NCBI GenBank assembly: GCA_945905835.1 | Contig: CAMDQJ010000001.1 | Coordinates: 1 to 64,000, forward strand | DNA: 64,000 nt | Direction of reading: 5' to 3' | Origin: Asaia bogorensis | Lineage (GTDB): Bacteria; Pseudomonadota; Alphaproteobacteria; Reyranellales; Reyranellaceae | Shown here: piece after piece, positions 63,804 through 64,000 of the stretch | Numbering within the stretch: position 1 is the first letter of the stretch | Layout of the letters: each line of letters opens with the position of its first letter | Made by a program: the position numbers and the translations under genes | The notes under the pieces: generated by a model | What the model saw: the letters and a program-made list of their open reading frames with translations, nothing else | The model's database searches: none | Told to the model about the DNA's origin: nothing

Positions 63804-64000
63804 CTAAAGCGTGATGACGATATTCCCCGCGCTGTCGAGTTCGGCGCGGGCGTCGGGCGGCACGACGCAGGTGGTATCGTATTCGTCGATGATGATCGGA
63901 CCGCTGCGGCCCGGTGACAGATCGGCGCGGCTCAGCACGGGCGTGTCGTGCCAGCCGTGGGAGTCGCCGAAGTAAGCCCGGCGTGAGGCTTGCGCGGTGG
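63804..64000 (-). CDS. Hydantoinase A/oxoprolinase-family protein, 3' end
   Basis: The last 65 or so codons are present, with the rest beyond the window: RRAYFGDSHGWHDTPVLSRA, then SGPIIIDEYDTTCVVPPDAR, ending in NIVITL and TAG at 63804. The pattern (R/K)xxYF...TPVYxRxxLxxGxxxxGPAIIxExxxTxVVP is the C-terminal signature of HyuA/N-methylhydantoinase A. It probably acts with a HyuB subunit further left on the minus strand outside the window. Confidence 0.85.
   Translation of the reverse strand, partial: TAQASRRAYFGDSHGWHDTPVLSRADLSPGRSGPIIIDEYDTTCVVPPDARAELDSAGNIVITL

Overview
The window is GC-rich (roughly 64-66% by eye) and densely coded. Family composition and codon use suggest a soil-type alphaproteobacterium of the Rhizobiales/Rhodospirillales kind (inference; there is no rRNA or other marker gene). 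It is an accessory catabolic region: four near-complete uptake systems (Opp/Dpp-type ABC, two TRAP, one Liv-type ABC), a TctC-type binding protein, six SDR/AKR/LLM-type oxidoreductases, four Fe(II)/2-oxoglutarate-type dioxygenases, two molybdenum hydroxylases and many amide- or carbamoyl-cleaving enzymes. No tRNA, rRNA, CRISPR array or intact insertion sequence was seen.

Layout. 1-13.6 kb: an Opp/Dpp-type ABC importer leads into an N-carbamoyl amino acid hydrolase and a DapA-like lyase. Two amidases follow, each translationally coupled to a small GatC/AtzG-like partner gene, then a second carbamoylase and a hydantoin-racemase-like protein. This looks like salvage of amide, carbamoyl or ureide nitrogen. 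13.6-17.3 kb: a TctC-type binding protein and three SDRs. 17.4-20.4 kb: a TRAP transporter, flanked by pieces of polysaccharide deacetylase. 21.1-26.4 kb: aldo/keto reductase, dioxygenase, SDR, LLM monooxygenase and M20 amidohydrolase. 26.4-27.6 kb: broken deacetylase, broken ppc and an IS3 orfA remnant. 27.7-35.7 kb: an enolase-superfamily enzyme diverging from a PanE-like / CoxG-like / ThDP-enzyme / TfdA-like operon, which converges on a two-subunit molybdenum hydroxylase. 35.8-37.7 kb: two adjacent genes, each with a single-base frameshift. 37.7-47.3 kb: VOC protein, LLM enzyme, NIPSNAP, maleate-isomerase-like protein, group D flavin monooxygenase and Liv transporter. 47.5-48.7 kb: a broken peptide-binding protein fused to a truncated regulator. 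48.7-57.1 kb: PEP-mutase-family enzyme, amidohydrolase, three-subunit molybdenum hydroxylase and phytanoyl-CoA-type dioxygenase. 57.3-60.7 kb: an F420 operon (fgd-like, cofE, cofD, cofC). 60.8-63.7 kb: a second TRAP transporter. The window ends in the 3' part of a hydantoinase A/oxoprolinase gene.

Two results stand out. First, a precise 4.8-kb inversion carries the three-subunit molybdenum hydroxylase operon and cuts both a rutA-like gene and a zinc alcohol dehydrogenase gene. Both breakpoints are GGCC (51060-51063 and 55849-55852), and flipping the segment back rejoins both reading frames. Second, an F420 cluster contains a close relative of mycobacterial F420-dependent glucose-6-phosphate dehydrogenase with its phosphate-binding residues kept, which is unexpected in a proteobacterium-like genome. 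About fourteen gene remnants mark the region as one of rapid gain and loss.
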